The position numbers and the translations under genes are program-made. Shown piece by piece: positions 5,840 through 15,300 of a stretch of DNA of 38,981 nucleotides. Numbering within the stretch: the first letter of the stretch is position 1; every line of letters begins with the position of its first letter. Below the pieces are notes generated by a model. It made no database searches. It saw only the letters and a program-made list of their open reading frames with translations, and was not told the DNA's origin. The DNA comes from a virus: positions 1 to 38,981 of IMG/VR virus record IMGVR_UViG_3300042508_000227. One strand, written 5' to 3'.

Positions 5840-6138
5840 GCCCAGACTCGGTATGGGGTTGCGGGAGGATCAATCACGGGGAGAGACGAAAGGACGCTTT
5901 CTGGAAGTTCTGAGGATGCCCTAAGGTTCGCATGGAACCGAGCATCCGTGACAGGCTCGCCGTCCACCACGATGCGGGTCACCGGGCCGATCCAGCCGAG
6001 GTCAAGCCGGATGCCGTCGTAGTCGATCAGGGTGCCGTCAATGATCTGCCCGTCCACCGTTGGGATCGTGATGCCTGCGGCGAGGAACGCATTCGCCATC
6101 GCGGCCTCGGTGGTGGTGCGTAGGTAGTAGTCGCTCAT
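5836..6138 (-). CDS. Hypothetical protein downstream of the tailspike gene (100 aa)
   Basis: Starts MSDYYLRTTTEAAMANAFL and has a predicted beta-rich middle (VDGQIIDGTLIDYDGIRLDLG). The frame is open to 6240, but the ATG at 6138, one base after the tailspike stop, is preferred. No family was recognised. Its position right behind a receptor-binding-type protein suggests a small tail accessory protein or folding chaperone, but that is inference from context only. Confidence 0.65.
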   Translation of the reverse strand: MSDYYLRTTTEAAMANAFLAAGITIPTVDGQIIDGTLIDYDGIRLDLGWIGPVTRIVVDGEPVTDARFHANLRASSELPESVLSSLPVIDPPATPYRVWA

Positions 6139-6139
6139 G

Positions 6140-7906
6140 TCATGCGCTCCATGCGTCCATTTGCTCGTTTGGCAACCGCGTTGGAAAGTATTTGAAACTG
6201 CGATACCACACCGACCGCAGGTACGCCCCGTCAATTCCATTGAAATGCAATGTTGGCAGGCTTGTCGGGTAGGTCGCGGAATATGTCAGCGTGCCCGATG
6301 TCCCCGCACGACTAATACGATAGTCGCCCTGCTTGTAGCACGAGGACATCTTGAAGAAAGTGTTTTGCGAGATTGCGCCACCGGCAGGAATGAAAGCGTC
6401 TCCACGATTAGTGCTCGCTTGTGTCAAATTCAAAAATGGTCTCGCATCGCTACCACTCAACCCAATGGTAATAGACTGAGGAGCCGTTGAAAATGAGGGG
6501 GCAGTTTGAGATAGAAAGCCAAACATTCGACTGAACCCACTTGCCGCAAACGAAATAGCGGTCTCTTGGAATATCGTACCCTCGGAAAGATTGAACCACG
6601 ACGTATTTGGGGTGATGTAACAGATTTCACCCGTTCGCTGCACGGTGCTTGCGCCCGTAGGGATATACGAAGAGGCAGCGGATGAGGCTTCTAGTTGTGC
6701 GCCCCACACATACAAAGTGTCAGACGTGGCGGGTGCGGTCTGCTTAGAAATGGCGTAGACGTAGATTGCAGTTGTGGCAGCATTCGTTGTAAATGTGACC
6801 TGCACCCGTGTCCAACCTGTGGTCGAATACGAGTAGGCACTTCGTGCTGTCAGTTCACCAGTGAAGCCCGCATACGAATAGATGCGATTGTCGTTTCCCG
6901 CTGTTCCTCTAATCCAATATGAGAAGGTGTATTGGGTGTTTCCTGATACTGAAATCGCTTGAGCAAGCGAGCAGTATGCATTTGCATTGCATACCACCTT
7001 TGTGGCTTTATTTGTTCCCGCAGGATCTAAGAGGTCCGTCGTGTTCTGCGTGTTAGTCGTATTTTGACCGACGATCCAGTTACCAACTCCGTTCATGATT
7101 TCTTCTGAACGTGTTGCAAGGTTCGTGACGCTGCCCTCAATCAGCAGCCCGCGAGGCGCGAGCGTGGAAGGGTCGTAGTCGAAGCGAGGGGCTTGATATT
7201 CCGAGCCAGATGGGCTAACGAAATACGTCGGCTGAGTATTCTCACCCTCAACTGCACGTACTGAATCAAATACCACCGTGACGTTCGTTTGATTTGCGCC
7301 GCTGGCTCCGACTCCTGAACGGAACGTGTTCGTGCCTCCAGCACCGGCGGTAAAGATGATTGTGAGCAAACCTGTCTGTGCAGTTGTGCTAGCGTTGACC
7401 ACAGAACCATTGCGATAGAACGTGTCTGCGCTGATTGATCCGGCAACTGCCAGCACTTGGTTATAGTTGATCGTTCCAGAAATGCTGGTGACATTCACCG
7501 ATGCCGAATACCGAAGGCCTTGTTTCGTCACGAACGTACGAGAAACGTATGCCTGATTAGACGCTGTGACGGCTGTTGTGATGCTGCCAGTTCCGGAATT
7601 GGTGAATGTGCCTCCACCGTTTTGTACCCATCCCGTACCGCTATTAGGTCCAACAAATGCAGAGTTTTGGACAAGGTTGTGATCTGCGCACCGAACCTGC
7701 CCGCTGGAGTTGATGAACGTCGCAGTGCTAGAACGGCTGAACGTGAACAGCGGATCCAGCGATGACATCGTGGTGAAGTCCAGCGACAGCGTGGAGCCGT
7801 CACTACCTCCACGGTACCACTTATAGTGCCTCGGGTTCTGCTCCCGAGTCATAATCATTCGCATTATTGGGTTCATTTGGATCTTTCTTTGGGTCCGTAA
7901 AGTCAC
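6140..7906 (-). CDS. Tailspike-like / carbohydrate-binding tail protein
   Basis: About 580 aa, rich in Thr, Ser, Gly and aromatic residues with predicted beta structure throughout. The segments LSLDFTTMSSLDPLFTFSRS and APRFDYDPSTLAPRGLLIEG are typical of a phage tail and receptor-binding protein group with LamG/carbohydrate-binding-like modules; sequences such as YTFSYWIRG look like a jelly-roll sugar-binding fold. A GTG at 7906 directly follows the terminase stop. An ATG at 7876, preceded by AAAGAAAG, is an equally good start. Position after the large terminase, away from the fibre gene, is unusual for T7 but occurs in related phages. Probable role: host surface recognition. Confidence 0.75.
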   Translation of the reverse strand: MTLRTQRKIQMNPIMRMIMTREQNPRHYKWYRGGSDGSTLSLDFTTMSSLDPLFTFSRSSTATFINSSGQVRCADHNLVQNSAFVGPNSGTGWVQNGGGTFTNSGTGSITTAVTASNQAYVSRTFVTKQGLRYSASVNVTSISGTINYNQVLAVAGSISADTFYRNGSVVNASTTAQTGLLTIIFTAGAGGTNTFRSGVGASGANQTNVTVVFDSVRAVEGENTQPTYFVSPSGSEYQAPRFDYDPSTLAPRGLLIEGSVTNLATRSEEIMNGVGNWIVGQNTTNTQNTTDLLDPAGTNKATKVVCNANAYCSLAQAISVSGNTQYTFSYWIRGTAGNDNRIYSYAGFTGELTARSAYSYSTTGWTRVQVTFTTNAATTAIYVYAISKQTAPATSDTLYVWGAQLEASSAASSYIPTGASTVQRTGEICYITPNTSWFNLSEGTIFQETAISFAASGFSRMFGFLSQTAPSFSTAPQSITIGLSGSDARPFLNLTQASTNRGDAFIPAGGAISQNTFFKMSSCYKQGDYRISRAGTSGTLTYSATYPTSLPTLHFNGIDGAYLRSVWYRSFKYFPTRLPNEQMDAWSA

Positions 7907-9553
7907 TTACATCCAAGTTTTTGGACGGGGCTTTCGCCCAACCACATGCTGCATAAACTTCTTGAGCTCCCGGTCCAAAACGCGGGACCTTCGTTCAACC
8001 ATTTTCTTATCGACATCCTGAGCCATCCGCTCTGTCCAATAACCAACAGACATTGCAAGAGCATCGAGCCGGTCATCGTGAGCCAGGGCGCCCTTGGAGC
8101 GGGTCACACGGCTAAGCTGGTACATGAGCTGGTATTGCAGGGCCTTCTCACTTGGCATGTCTCTGGTGCTCAAGACATCATTCCTGACAACACTGGTGTC
8201 AATAACCAGCCTGTGTTGATTCAGGACCGGCTCCAAAGTATCAATAATCCGACGCTCTTTCTGAATCGAGTGCCGAACCTCCTCGATGGAGCAAGGGTGA
8301 GCCTTGGATAGAACAGGCTTCAGAAGTTCAGTGAACATGCCATCACCGAAGTTAGACTCAATGATGATCTGATTGACCTTCTGCTTCTTTGCGATCTGAG
8401 CCAGAGCCTCTAGGGATTGCGGAGAGTAACCCCCAGGGATTCCCCCGGCGGCCGTCACAAACAACGTCCCATTGAGCATCTTGGTGACCGCGTAGGCCGT
8501 CTCGTCAGTGCCCCTACCCGAAGGGTCAATAGCCATAACGGAGCCGTTATAGGGCACCCAGTCGCCTATAATCGATAGTGGGCGGAAGAAGCGATCCCCG
8601 TTGAACCCCACACAGATCAGATCCCTGTGTGCAAGGTCGGACATAGATCCCCAGACGAGCTTCTCTGGGGCCAACTCGATGTTGGTGTCCATAACAATCA
8701 GGTCGTTGATCTTCAGCGGGAACCTATCGGCATCACTCAGAGAGGTATCCAGCATGAACTGGAGAGCGAACCCAGAGCGTCCAAAGGAGAGCTCGCGCTC
8801 CATGAGCTCCGTCTCATCAAACCGATCTGGATCCACTGGCTGGCCAGACTTGATCTCACGGACCATGGGAGCCAAGCGCTCGCCATAGGCCACCCTCTGC
8901 TTCTCCTCAGGTCCCCTCGCAGGCCAGATCCTGATCTCATACCCACGGTCAGCCAGCAGGTTGTAGATCGAGTTCTCCGTCTGGGGAGTTCCCAGGTAGA
9001 TCACTCGGCCGTTGGGCTTCAGGACCGCATCGAACTCCTTGATGCTTTCCGCCAGCTTCTCCCGCATGGCCTGGGTCATCGAGTTGTTCTGCACCTCGAT
9101 ATCGTCGGCCACGATCAGGTCAGCACGGCTACCGGTGATCTGCGAGGTGATACCCTTGGAGGTAACCGAGGGGGCATGCTGGGCTGGTGCTGGTCCAACG
9201 TCAAAGGAGACCTTGGAGTACCTCTGGTTCTCCTTGGGACGGAGATGGGCCAGGATGGGCATGTCCTCGATCAGTCGCAGAGTGAACGTGCTGAAGTCGT
9301 CTGCACGCTGCTTGCTGGCAGAGACCACCAGGATGTTCTTGGCTGGATCCAGCAGAAGCTGGTGGCAGACAAAGGCACTGGTGACGTAGGACTTTCCAAC
9401 TCCACGGAAGGCTTCCACAACTGCACGGCGTGGCCCGTTCTGAAGATAACGGGCGATGTCGTACTGCACAGGAGTGGGCTTGGGAAGCCCAAGGTGTTTC
9501 CACACCATATGCAGAAAGTTACGGAAGTCCTTTAGCCGTGGATCAAGTTCCAT
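7907..9553 (-). CDS. terL: Terminase large subunit (T7 gp19-like)
   Basis: 548-aa DNA-packaging motor and nuclease. The ATPase half shows the P-loop FRGVGKS (about residues 49-55) and Walker B DLIVADDIE (about 145-153), with the coupling segment YLGTPQTE (about 186-193). The C-terminal RNase H-like nuclease shows the first acidic residue in AIDPSGRGTDE (D343), then IIIESNFGDG (about 397) and DDRLDALAMS near residue 515. Length and motif order match the T7 gp19 family. It overlaps the small-subunit gene by 11 nt. It would dock on the portal encoded at 26260-27834. Confidence 0.95.
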   Translation of the reverse strand: MELDPRLKDFRNFLHMVWKHLGLPKPTPVQYDIARYLQNGPRRAVVEAFRGVGKSYVTSAFVCHQLLLDPAKNILVVSASKQRADDFSTFTLRLIEDMPILAHLRPKENQRYSKVSFDVGPAPAQHAPSVTSKGITSQITGSRADLIVADDIEVQNNSMTQAMREKLAESIKEFDAVLKPNGRVIYLGTPQTENSIYNLLADRGYEIRIWPARGPEEKQRVAYGERLAPMVREIKSGQPVDPDRFDETELMERELSFGRSGFALQFMLDTSLSDADRFPLKINDLIVMDTNIELAPEKLVWGSMSDLAHRDLICVGFNGDRFFRPLSIIGDWVPYNGSVMAIDPSGRGTDETAYAVTKMLNGTLFVTAAGGIPGGYSPQSLEALAQIAKKQKVNQIIIESNFGDGMFTELLKPVLSKAHPCSIEEVRHSIQKERRIIDTLEPVLNQHRLVIDTSVVRNDVLSTRDMPSEKALQYQLMYQLSRVTRSKGALAHDDRLDALAMSVGYWTERMAQDVDKKMVERRSRVLDRELKKFMQHVVGRKPRPKTWM

Positions 9554-9773
9554 ACTTCAGCTCATTGTCCTCTTGGGGATCGAATGGCATAGCTTCATGC
9601 AACTTGAGAATCGGAGACCCGGCCTTAGCTGCAATGTCAATCCCATTGTCTTTGAGGAGCTGCCGGGCTACTCCCAGATCAGCAGCGGTAGCCTTACCTG
9701 CCTTGATCTTCTCAAGCAGATCGGCAATGATCGCTGTGTGCAGCTCCTCAAGAAGCTTCCGCTCATCAGCCAT
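9543..9773 (-). CDS. terS: Terminase small subunit (T7 gp18-like)
   Basis: 76 aa, helical, beginning MADERKLLEELHTAII, immediately upstream of and overlapping terL as gene 18 does gene 19 in T7. The segment KIKAGKATAADLGVARQLLKDNGI is characteristic of phage small terminases or packaging proteins. The ATG at 9773 with GGAG 6 nt upstream is preferred over the TTG at 9785. It is expected to recognise phage DNA and hand it to TerL. Confidence 0.8.
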   Translation of the reverse strand: MADERKLLEELHTAIIADLLEKIKAGKATAADLGVARQLLKDNGIDIAAKAGSPILKLHEAMPFDPQEDNELKYGT

Positions 9774-9774
9774 A

Positions 9775-10101
9775 TTAGGCTCCAAACCAAACGTTCAGGC
9801 CAGTGATGCTAGAGCTAGCGGTGACCTGAACGCGCATGTGGGGGAACAGGGGGACCAGATAATACGCAGAGGTCGTGGTCGAGATCGCGTGGCTGGTGGC
9901 ACCGGCCGAGGTAAGAGTAATGTCAACCCAAGGAGCGGAGGCCGAGAGGCGGCCCTGAACCCTGATGGTTCCGGTTCCGGCGGTGGCAGTGCCCATCTGG
10001 ACAACGCCATCCTCGTCAAAAATGAACGACGGGGTGAACGAGTCGCTGTTGCTAGTTCCGCTGGCAAGACTCAGATTGGAAACGGGATTGGTAACGCGCA
10101 T
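9775..10101 (-). CDS. Beta-rich conserved phage protein (108 aa), possible virion component
   Basis: Begins MRVTNPVSNLSLASGTSNSD; Ser/Thr/Gly-rich with alternating hydrophobics (VQGRLSASAPWVDITLTSAG), suggesting a beta-sandwich. No catalytic motif. Similar-looking small proteins occur between holin and terminase genes of T7-like phages, often as virion or head-decoration candidates. Role inferred from composition and position only. Confidence 0.6.
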   Translation of the reverse strand: MRVTNPVSNLSLASGTSNSDSFTPSFIFDEDGVVQMGTATAGTGTIRVQGRLSASAPWVDITLTSAGATSHAISTTTSAYYLVPLFPHMRVQVTASSSITGLNVWFGA

Positions 10102-10108
10102 GGTGTCC

Positions 10109-10339
10109 TCAGTTGTGAGTGGTGAAGAATTTGGTAAACAGACTGAAGGCAGCCGACACGACCGCCCCGATGATTGCCGAGCTTCCCATAAGGAAAGCCT
10201 TAGAGTGCTCTAGGGACCTGAGCCGCTGGTCATGGTCTTTGATCTGCTCCTCCTGAACCTTCTGAAGAGTGAGGAGAGTGTCCACCTTGCCCTCAAGGCG
10301 TCCCAGGGCCAGAAACAACGCTTCGTCGTGGGTACTCAT
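10109..10339 (-). CDS. Holin-like protein: coiled coil plus one transmembrane helix
   Basis: 76 aa. The N-terminal half is a heptad-like coiled coil (LGRLEGKVDTLLTLQKVQEEQ), and one hydrophobic helix follows (about residues 51-69, GSSAIIGAVVSAAFSLFTKF). This architecture matches XhlA/haemolysin-type and T7 gp17.5-like lysis proteins in position: just upstream of the terminase genes, where T7 has its holin. It overlaps the collar gene by ATGA. It would make the inner-membrane lesion at lysis; a second holin-like gene lies at 25306-25518. Confidence 0.6.
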   Translation of the reverse strand: MSTHDEALFLALGRLEGKVDTLLTLQKVQEEQIKDHDQRLRSLEHSKAFLMGSSAIIGAVVSAAFSLFTKFFTTHN

Positions 10340-10860
10340 GGAGATGGAGCCATCCCACTGAGCCGACTGCGGATGATGTAGTTCAGAACGATCGAAGGCT
10401 GAACGTTGACAGTGTCCACCGCAAAGTTGGTCCCGGTTCCACCGGCTTCATCAATAGCCAAGTCTTCCTGTCCACCGACTGCTCCCAGCACCTTCGAGTC
10501 AATCCCAGAACCAGCAGTGGTCACGCGATTGGCCGATCCGGTCGTGGTGTCCTTACCAATGATGACTCGTCCACGGAGGTCGGGGAGATTGAAGGTAGTT
10601 CCACTGGCAGAGCCGTAGGTGGTCCCGAGGACAGCAAACAAAGGAGCCTCAATATTCCTATTCACCGACTGGCCGTTGCACAACAGCCATCCCGCGGGAG
10701 GGGTTGGACCAGCAAACGGAAATACCACTCCAACAGGGATAGCCTGATCAAGACCCATGTTGGTGTAGGTGGTGTCGAGGGATGCTTGGAGTTCTGTAAG
10801 ATTATTAGAAGTTCGCAGAAGCCCGGTGGTCATAATGGGCTCGATGAAATTCAGAGGCAT
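10336..10860 (-). CDS. Phage tail collar-domain protein
   Basis: 174 aa with a clear Phage_Collar (PF07484-type) domain: IPVGVVFPFAGPTPPAGWLLCNG (about residues 41-63), then YGSASGTTFNLPDLRGRVIIGKD (about 82-104). Such domains occur at the ends of short tail fibres and in microcystin-dependent-like proteins and help bind receptors. AAGGA lies upstream of the start. Encoded next to the tail fibre, so probably a distal fibre or adhesin part. Confidence 0.85.
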   Translation of the reverse strand: MPLNFIEPIMTTGLLRTSNNLTELQASLDTTYTNMGLDQAIPVGVVFPFAGPTPPAGWLLCNGQSVNRNIEAPLFAVLGTTYGSASGTTFNLPDLRGRVIIGKDTTTGSANRVTTAGSGIDSKVLGAVGGQEDLAIDEAGGTGTNFAVDTVNVQPSIVLNYIIRSRLSGMAPSP

Positions 10861-10872
10861 GGTGTTTCCTTT

Positions 10873-12381
10873 TTAGCGGACCCGCTTGATGATTGCCCAG
10901 AAAGCCTGAGAAGACACATTTGGAGATCCGGCGCTTGTGTTGTTGATGGTTACCAGATTGATGCTCTGTCCAGTAGCAGTAACTGCCCCTGCAATAGAGG
11001 TCATGGGCCTGAACAAAAACAGATTTCCTGCAAGGAGGAAGTTATTGATCGGGCTGGCCGTGCTTCCAACCCCCTTCACTTCCGCGGTATACCAATATCC
11101 ACCGGTAGCCCCGGAAGTTGCATAGGCCCACGAGCAACTATAACTGGTAATTCCTGCGCCAGATGCTGGGGGCACTGTGCACAAAATATGCCAAACAGAT
11201 CCAACAGGGCCGTCGAATTCTGAACTGAGCATTGAGATATTTGTGGTGCTGCCCGGCGTGCACGATTCCGCAGTTCTTGCTTGATTTCCAGCCAAAATGA
11301 TGGTTGGGGCCCCAGCAACAGCTGCCAGCGCCGTGTCAACATAATCCTTATTGACAACATTAGTTGCAGCAAAGCCACCACCGGGAGTGTTCAGGGTAGG
11401 GGGGCTAGCAAACACCCCGTTCTGGGTATCAACCTTTGAGTTGAGCGTTGTCTGAAGATTAGTGACTTCTGAAATTGGGTGGGTGTGGGCAGCCGGGGTT
11501 CTGGTGTTCGTGAGTCTTGTATCATCCCCACGAACAACCTGAGAGATGCTTGCATTGGTCGAGGCAGCGGGAACATCCAGATAAGCGGATGATCCAAAAA
11601 TCGGCTTATTGCTGAGCTCATTCCAATCCGTAGAGCCAATGCCACGAGAAACACCAAAGTTTCGGACCGTGAGCGGAAGAGTGGTTGTTGGCTGGAAAGT
11701 GCTGTACAGCGTCAACGTGGTTCCATTGAGCTGATATGCGCTAACTGGGCTCTGAATAACGCCGCCCAAAACAACAATCAACATGTTGACATTGTTGCCA
11801 AGAAGCCCATTGAGAGTCACTTGGGAAGACCAAATGCCAGCAGAGATGTTCGTCCACTGGCCCGTAGTGATCGTGAATTCCCAAGTCTGTGGAGCAGCGC
11901 TGGCGGTTCCATATAGCTGGAGAGACTCGATATAGTTCCTAGTTACCACATCTTGCTGATTGATTGGGTTGGCAACATTGGAAATGCGCAGGCTGTTTGC
12001 ATCAAATGCCCCAGTTGCTGTGTTATAGCCAACGGCGTTTCCACCAGCGTCGGCGGCTTCCTGGCCGATATACAACAGTTGAAGAGCCGACTTATCTAGA
12101 TCAGAGGCAGTAAGAACAGAGCCATCACTAAAATCCACAACTCGACCAGCCACCGTATTCGGGGTCTCTCTTGCCACCTTGATAACATCGGAGTTGATTG
12201 GGGCGGTGGTGAAAGAGAGAGTCAGAGTTCCTGGGTTGGTGAAGCTATATCCAGATGTCTGAAGAATGTTGTTCTTGTAGACCTTGAGGTGCCCCTCTTC
12301 CAGATACCCGTCAATCTGGGTAATTGGGAAAGAATTATTGACCACCGTGGGTCCGGAGAAGACTTGATAAGAGTTTGACAT
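10873..12381 (-). CDS. Tail fibre protein with T7-type N-terminus
   Basis: 502 aa. Residues 1 to about 150 match the T7 gp17 N-terminal tail-attachment domain: NNSFPITQIDGYLEEGHLKVY, then KVARETPNTVAGRVVDFSDGS and LTASDLDKSALQLLYIGQEA. The middle is a Ser/Thr/Asn-rich shaft-like region (AAHTHPISEVTNLQTTLNSK recalls fibre repeats). The C-terminal about 150 residues differ and probably carry host specificity. It attaches to the tail tube proteins and recognises the host. Confidence 0.9.
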   Translation of the reverse strand: MSNSYQVFSGPTVVNNSFPITQIDGYLEEGHLKVYKNNILQTSGYSFTNPGTLTLSFTTAPINSDVIKVARETPNTVAGRVVDFSDGSVLTASDLDKSALQLLYIGQEAADAGGNAVGYNTATGAFDANSLRISNVANPINQQDVVTRNYIESLQLYGTASAAPQTWEFTITTGQWTNISAGIWSSQVTLNGLLGNNVNMLIVVLGGVIQSPVSAYQLNGTTLTLYSTFQPTTTLPLTVRNFGVSRGIGSTDWNELSNKPIFGSSAYLDVPAASTNASISQVVRGDDTRLTNTRTPAAHTHPISEVTNLQTTLNSKVDTQNGVFASPPTLNTPGGGFAATNVVNKDYVDTALAAVAGAPTIILAGNQARTAESCTPGSTTNISMLSSEFDGPVGSVWHILCTVPPASGAGITSYSCSWAYATSGATGGYWYTAEVKGVGSTASPINNFLLAGNLFLFRPMTSIAGAVTATGQSINLVTINNTSAGSPNVSSQAFWAIIKRVR

Positions 12382-12384
12382 GGT

Positions 12385-15300
12385 TTACCTGTTACCGAGA
12401 TCGAGGAGTTCCTGAGCGCTGCGGCCCATCCGCAGGGCCTGCTTATTTGCAAAATCAACTCGAGAGGCCTGATTGAGCTCCGGAGATTCCTTGAGAAGTT
12501 GCTTATATGCAGCCTCACGGTATTTGGAAATCACCGCTCTCACTTCACGAACTCTTGGGGAGTCATAGTCATCGGTTGAGACCGGACTGAGCTTTTGATA
12601 GGCCTTGGATGAAATCAGCCTATTGAGGGAGTCTCTAAGAGACCTGCCCCGAATCTGGATCTTTCCATGAAGTTCCAGCCACCTGTCATAAGCCATCTGA
12701 CCAGAGGCGGTTCGGAAGGAAGTCAGGTCGATTGCCCCACGCGTCTCCTTGGGTGGCGTGAACCCATGGCCAAGAAGATCAAATTCCCTTAGGATTGGGT
12801 CAGGCGTGGCGTCCGTATAAGTAACCGGATTGATTAGGGCCAGGCCGCGGGCACCCCGGCTGGGGGCCTCAATCACATCTCCGAGGATATTCCTCTTCGG
12901 CGCCACATCTTCAGCCAAATATGGAATCTTAGCCTTGACGGCATCCACCATGGTTCGCACATCTCGGAGTACAGGATCTCCGCTAACTGTATATACAGAC
13001 TGGCTGAGGGCGGAGCTAAAGGGAATAAGGGAGGAGACATACTGGTTTGTAAGATTCTGTCCAAATTGTTCGGGGTTGGACAGCGCATTGGTGATGTTAG
13101 TGATGCCGACCAAGTAGGTCTTGTTGGTGATGTTCCTTGCAAGTGCCAGAACAGCCGTGTTCACGACAGCATCTAGGCCCTTCACATTCCTTTCATCGGC
13201 ATACTGCATGCCCTCCCCAATATCAGCAATCAGGCCGATCATGGAGGAGAACGGATCCTCACGCTTGTAGCTGTAATACCTGTTCCCAAGCTTGATGGAG
13301 TATGGCTGCCACCCGGCCTGAATCTTCGCCTCACGCTCTGCCTTGCTCTTGGGACCGCCGCCAGTAATTGCACCGGAGGCTACAGCCATTCCGACAGTTG
13401 CCGTGATCGCGGCACTGAAAGCCAGCCGTCCGGCAGCATCTGCTCTTACAGAAGCATCTGCGTGGTTTAGGGCCTTGCCGTATTCTGCAAAAGCCATTCG
13501 GGCATTTCGAGGAATTCCGAAAACAGATCGCTCAATGGTAAAGTTTAGAAGATTTGTTGGCGTTCGGATGAAGGGGAACAGAAACCGCAGATATGGATTC
13601 TTGGTCACCAGGTTCTGGACTCCGGCCGCAAGGCGGGTTGGAGAAATGAAACCGGGGGCTGAAGGATCCAGCGGGGTGCTGAACGTGGAATATTGGGCCC
13701 GTTCGAGAGCAGACTGAGACATTGCCCCCAATGCGGGGTCCCAGTTTTTCTCATCAGCCATGTACTTGGAAATGAATGATCCCTTTGCAGAAAGGGGAAT
13801 ATCTCCATTCGAAATGGCCTTATCGGCTGCCAGGTTTGCGCGGCGAGCAACAACACTCTCCGCATATGCCTGGCCATCTTGAACGGTGCGGTTGAAAGTA
13901 TCCTCTGCCCACTGCGAGGCTGCCCTGGAATCTCCGTTGAATCGGGACATCCCCTCCACATAGAGATCGGTTTTATAGGAAGCCCGATATTGAAGCTGCT
14001 TGAAGAACTCATCTTCAGTAGCCAGAAGTCGGCTGGGAATATTCAAGGCCTTTCCAACCCAATCCGCAGCCATGCTTCCCGTGGTCTCAGGCTTGAACCC
14101 AAGACCGACTCCAGAGATGGCCCGTCCAGCCATGTCTCTTTCAGAAGTCCCCACTTTGGTCAGAATGTTTTCATCCAACTTGAATGCGGTCCACGCCAAA
14201 CGAACAGCATCCGAAAGTTCCTGTGCCAGATGGATGTATTGCCGAAGGGCAGTTCCGGCAGTTTTCCAATCGTTCCTGACAGAGGCTCCCAAAGCCCTTT
14301 CAAAGGGGAGGTAAACAGCTGTTAAAATGTTGGACGAAATATTGACCGCATGGGTGACGGGACCGGACAAAATGGAGTTCATCCAATACTCGGTAAGAGC
14401 CGCAGTTTTGCCGCGGTATCCCTCAGCAAGCTTGAGAACAGCATCAGCCCCGCCAACTCGGTGAGCCGCCGCAAATCGAACCATTCGAGCACGGACCGCA
14501 TCCTCACCACCAGCCTGTTCAATAACTTGGCGAATGGTATTTGCTCGGGCCTCTGCGGACATTTCAGGAGTGACCGCGGCCGGGGAGGGAATAGCGGCTG
14601 GCTTTGGGGCAGCAGCGGCTGGGCTGGGTGCAGCAGCAGCCGGGCTTGGGACCATTCCAGCCGGGCTGGGAATCGCCTCCCCGGCCTTGGGAATCATGGG
14701 CAAAAATTTGAACTCTCGATCAGGAGTTGGAACAATCCGCATCGAAACCAGAGCCCTAGCAATTTCACGCGACCTCTGCTTGATCTGATGAGCCACGGCC
14801 CTAAGCGCGGTTTCTCCCAAAAGAAATTCGTAGATGTCGTCGGATCCGGCCCCAGATCCCTTGGACGCAAGCTCAAAAAGTCTCTGGGCCCCGCTCGACT
14901 CATACTTACGCATTCCTTGAAGTTCGATCGAGGCTTCCCTAAGCTGCCAGGCGGAATTTTTGCCCGTGCTCATGTTTCGCTGAAGGGTCAGTGGATCAAT
15001 CTCGGGGATATACCTAGCCAGAGATTCTGCCACAGGCTTAGCCGCATCGGCAACACTCTCAAGTCCCAGGGGGGCATCAGCCATGGATGCCCGCTCTTGC
15101 TCCACAATAGTCTTCATGGTCCTAGCGGCATCGGATGAGGAACTGATTCGCTCCAGGTTGAGCGGCATATCCGGAACGCCCCCAGGCTTACCGAGGCCCA
15201 GACTGCCAGGAGGAACCTCTGTAAGGGCCCTAGAAGGCGCTGAAATGGGCCCGGTGGATCCGGGGGTACCAGGGGCTGGGGCGGCCTGCCGAAGCAACGT

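Noticed and set aside
8627-9535. 302-aa plus-strand open frame opposite the large terminase
   Set aside because: Antisense shadow of terL, which has all its motifs on the minus strand.
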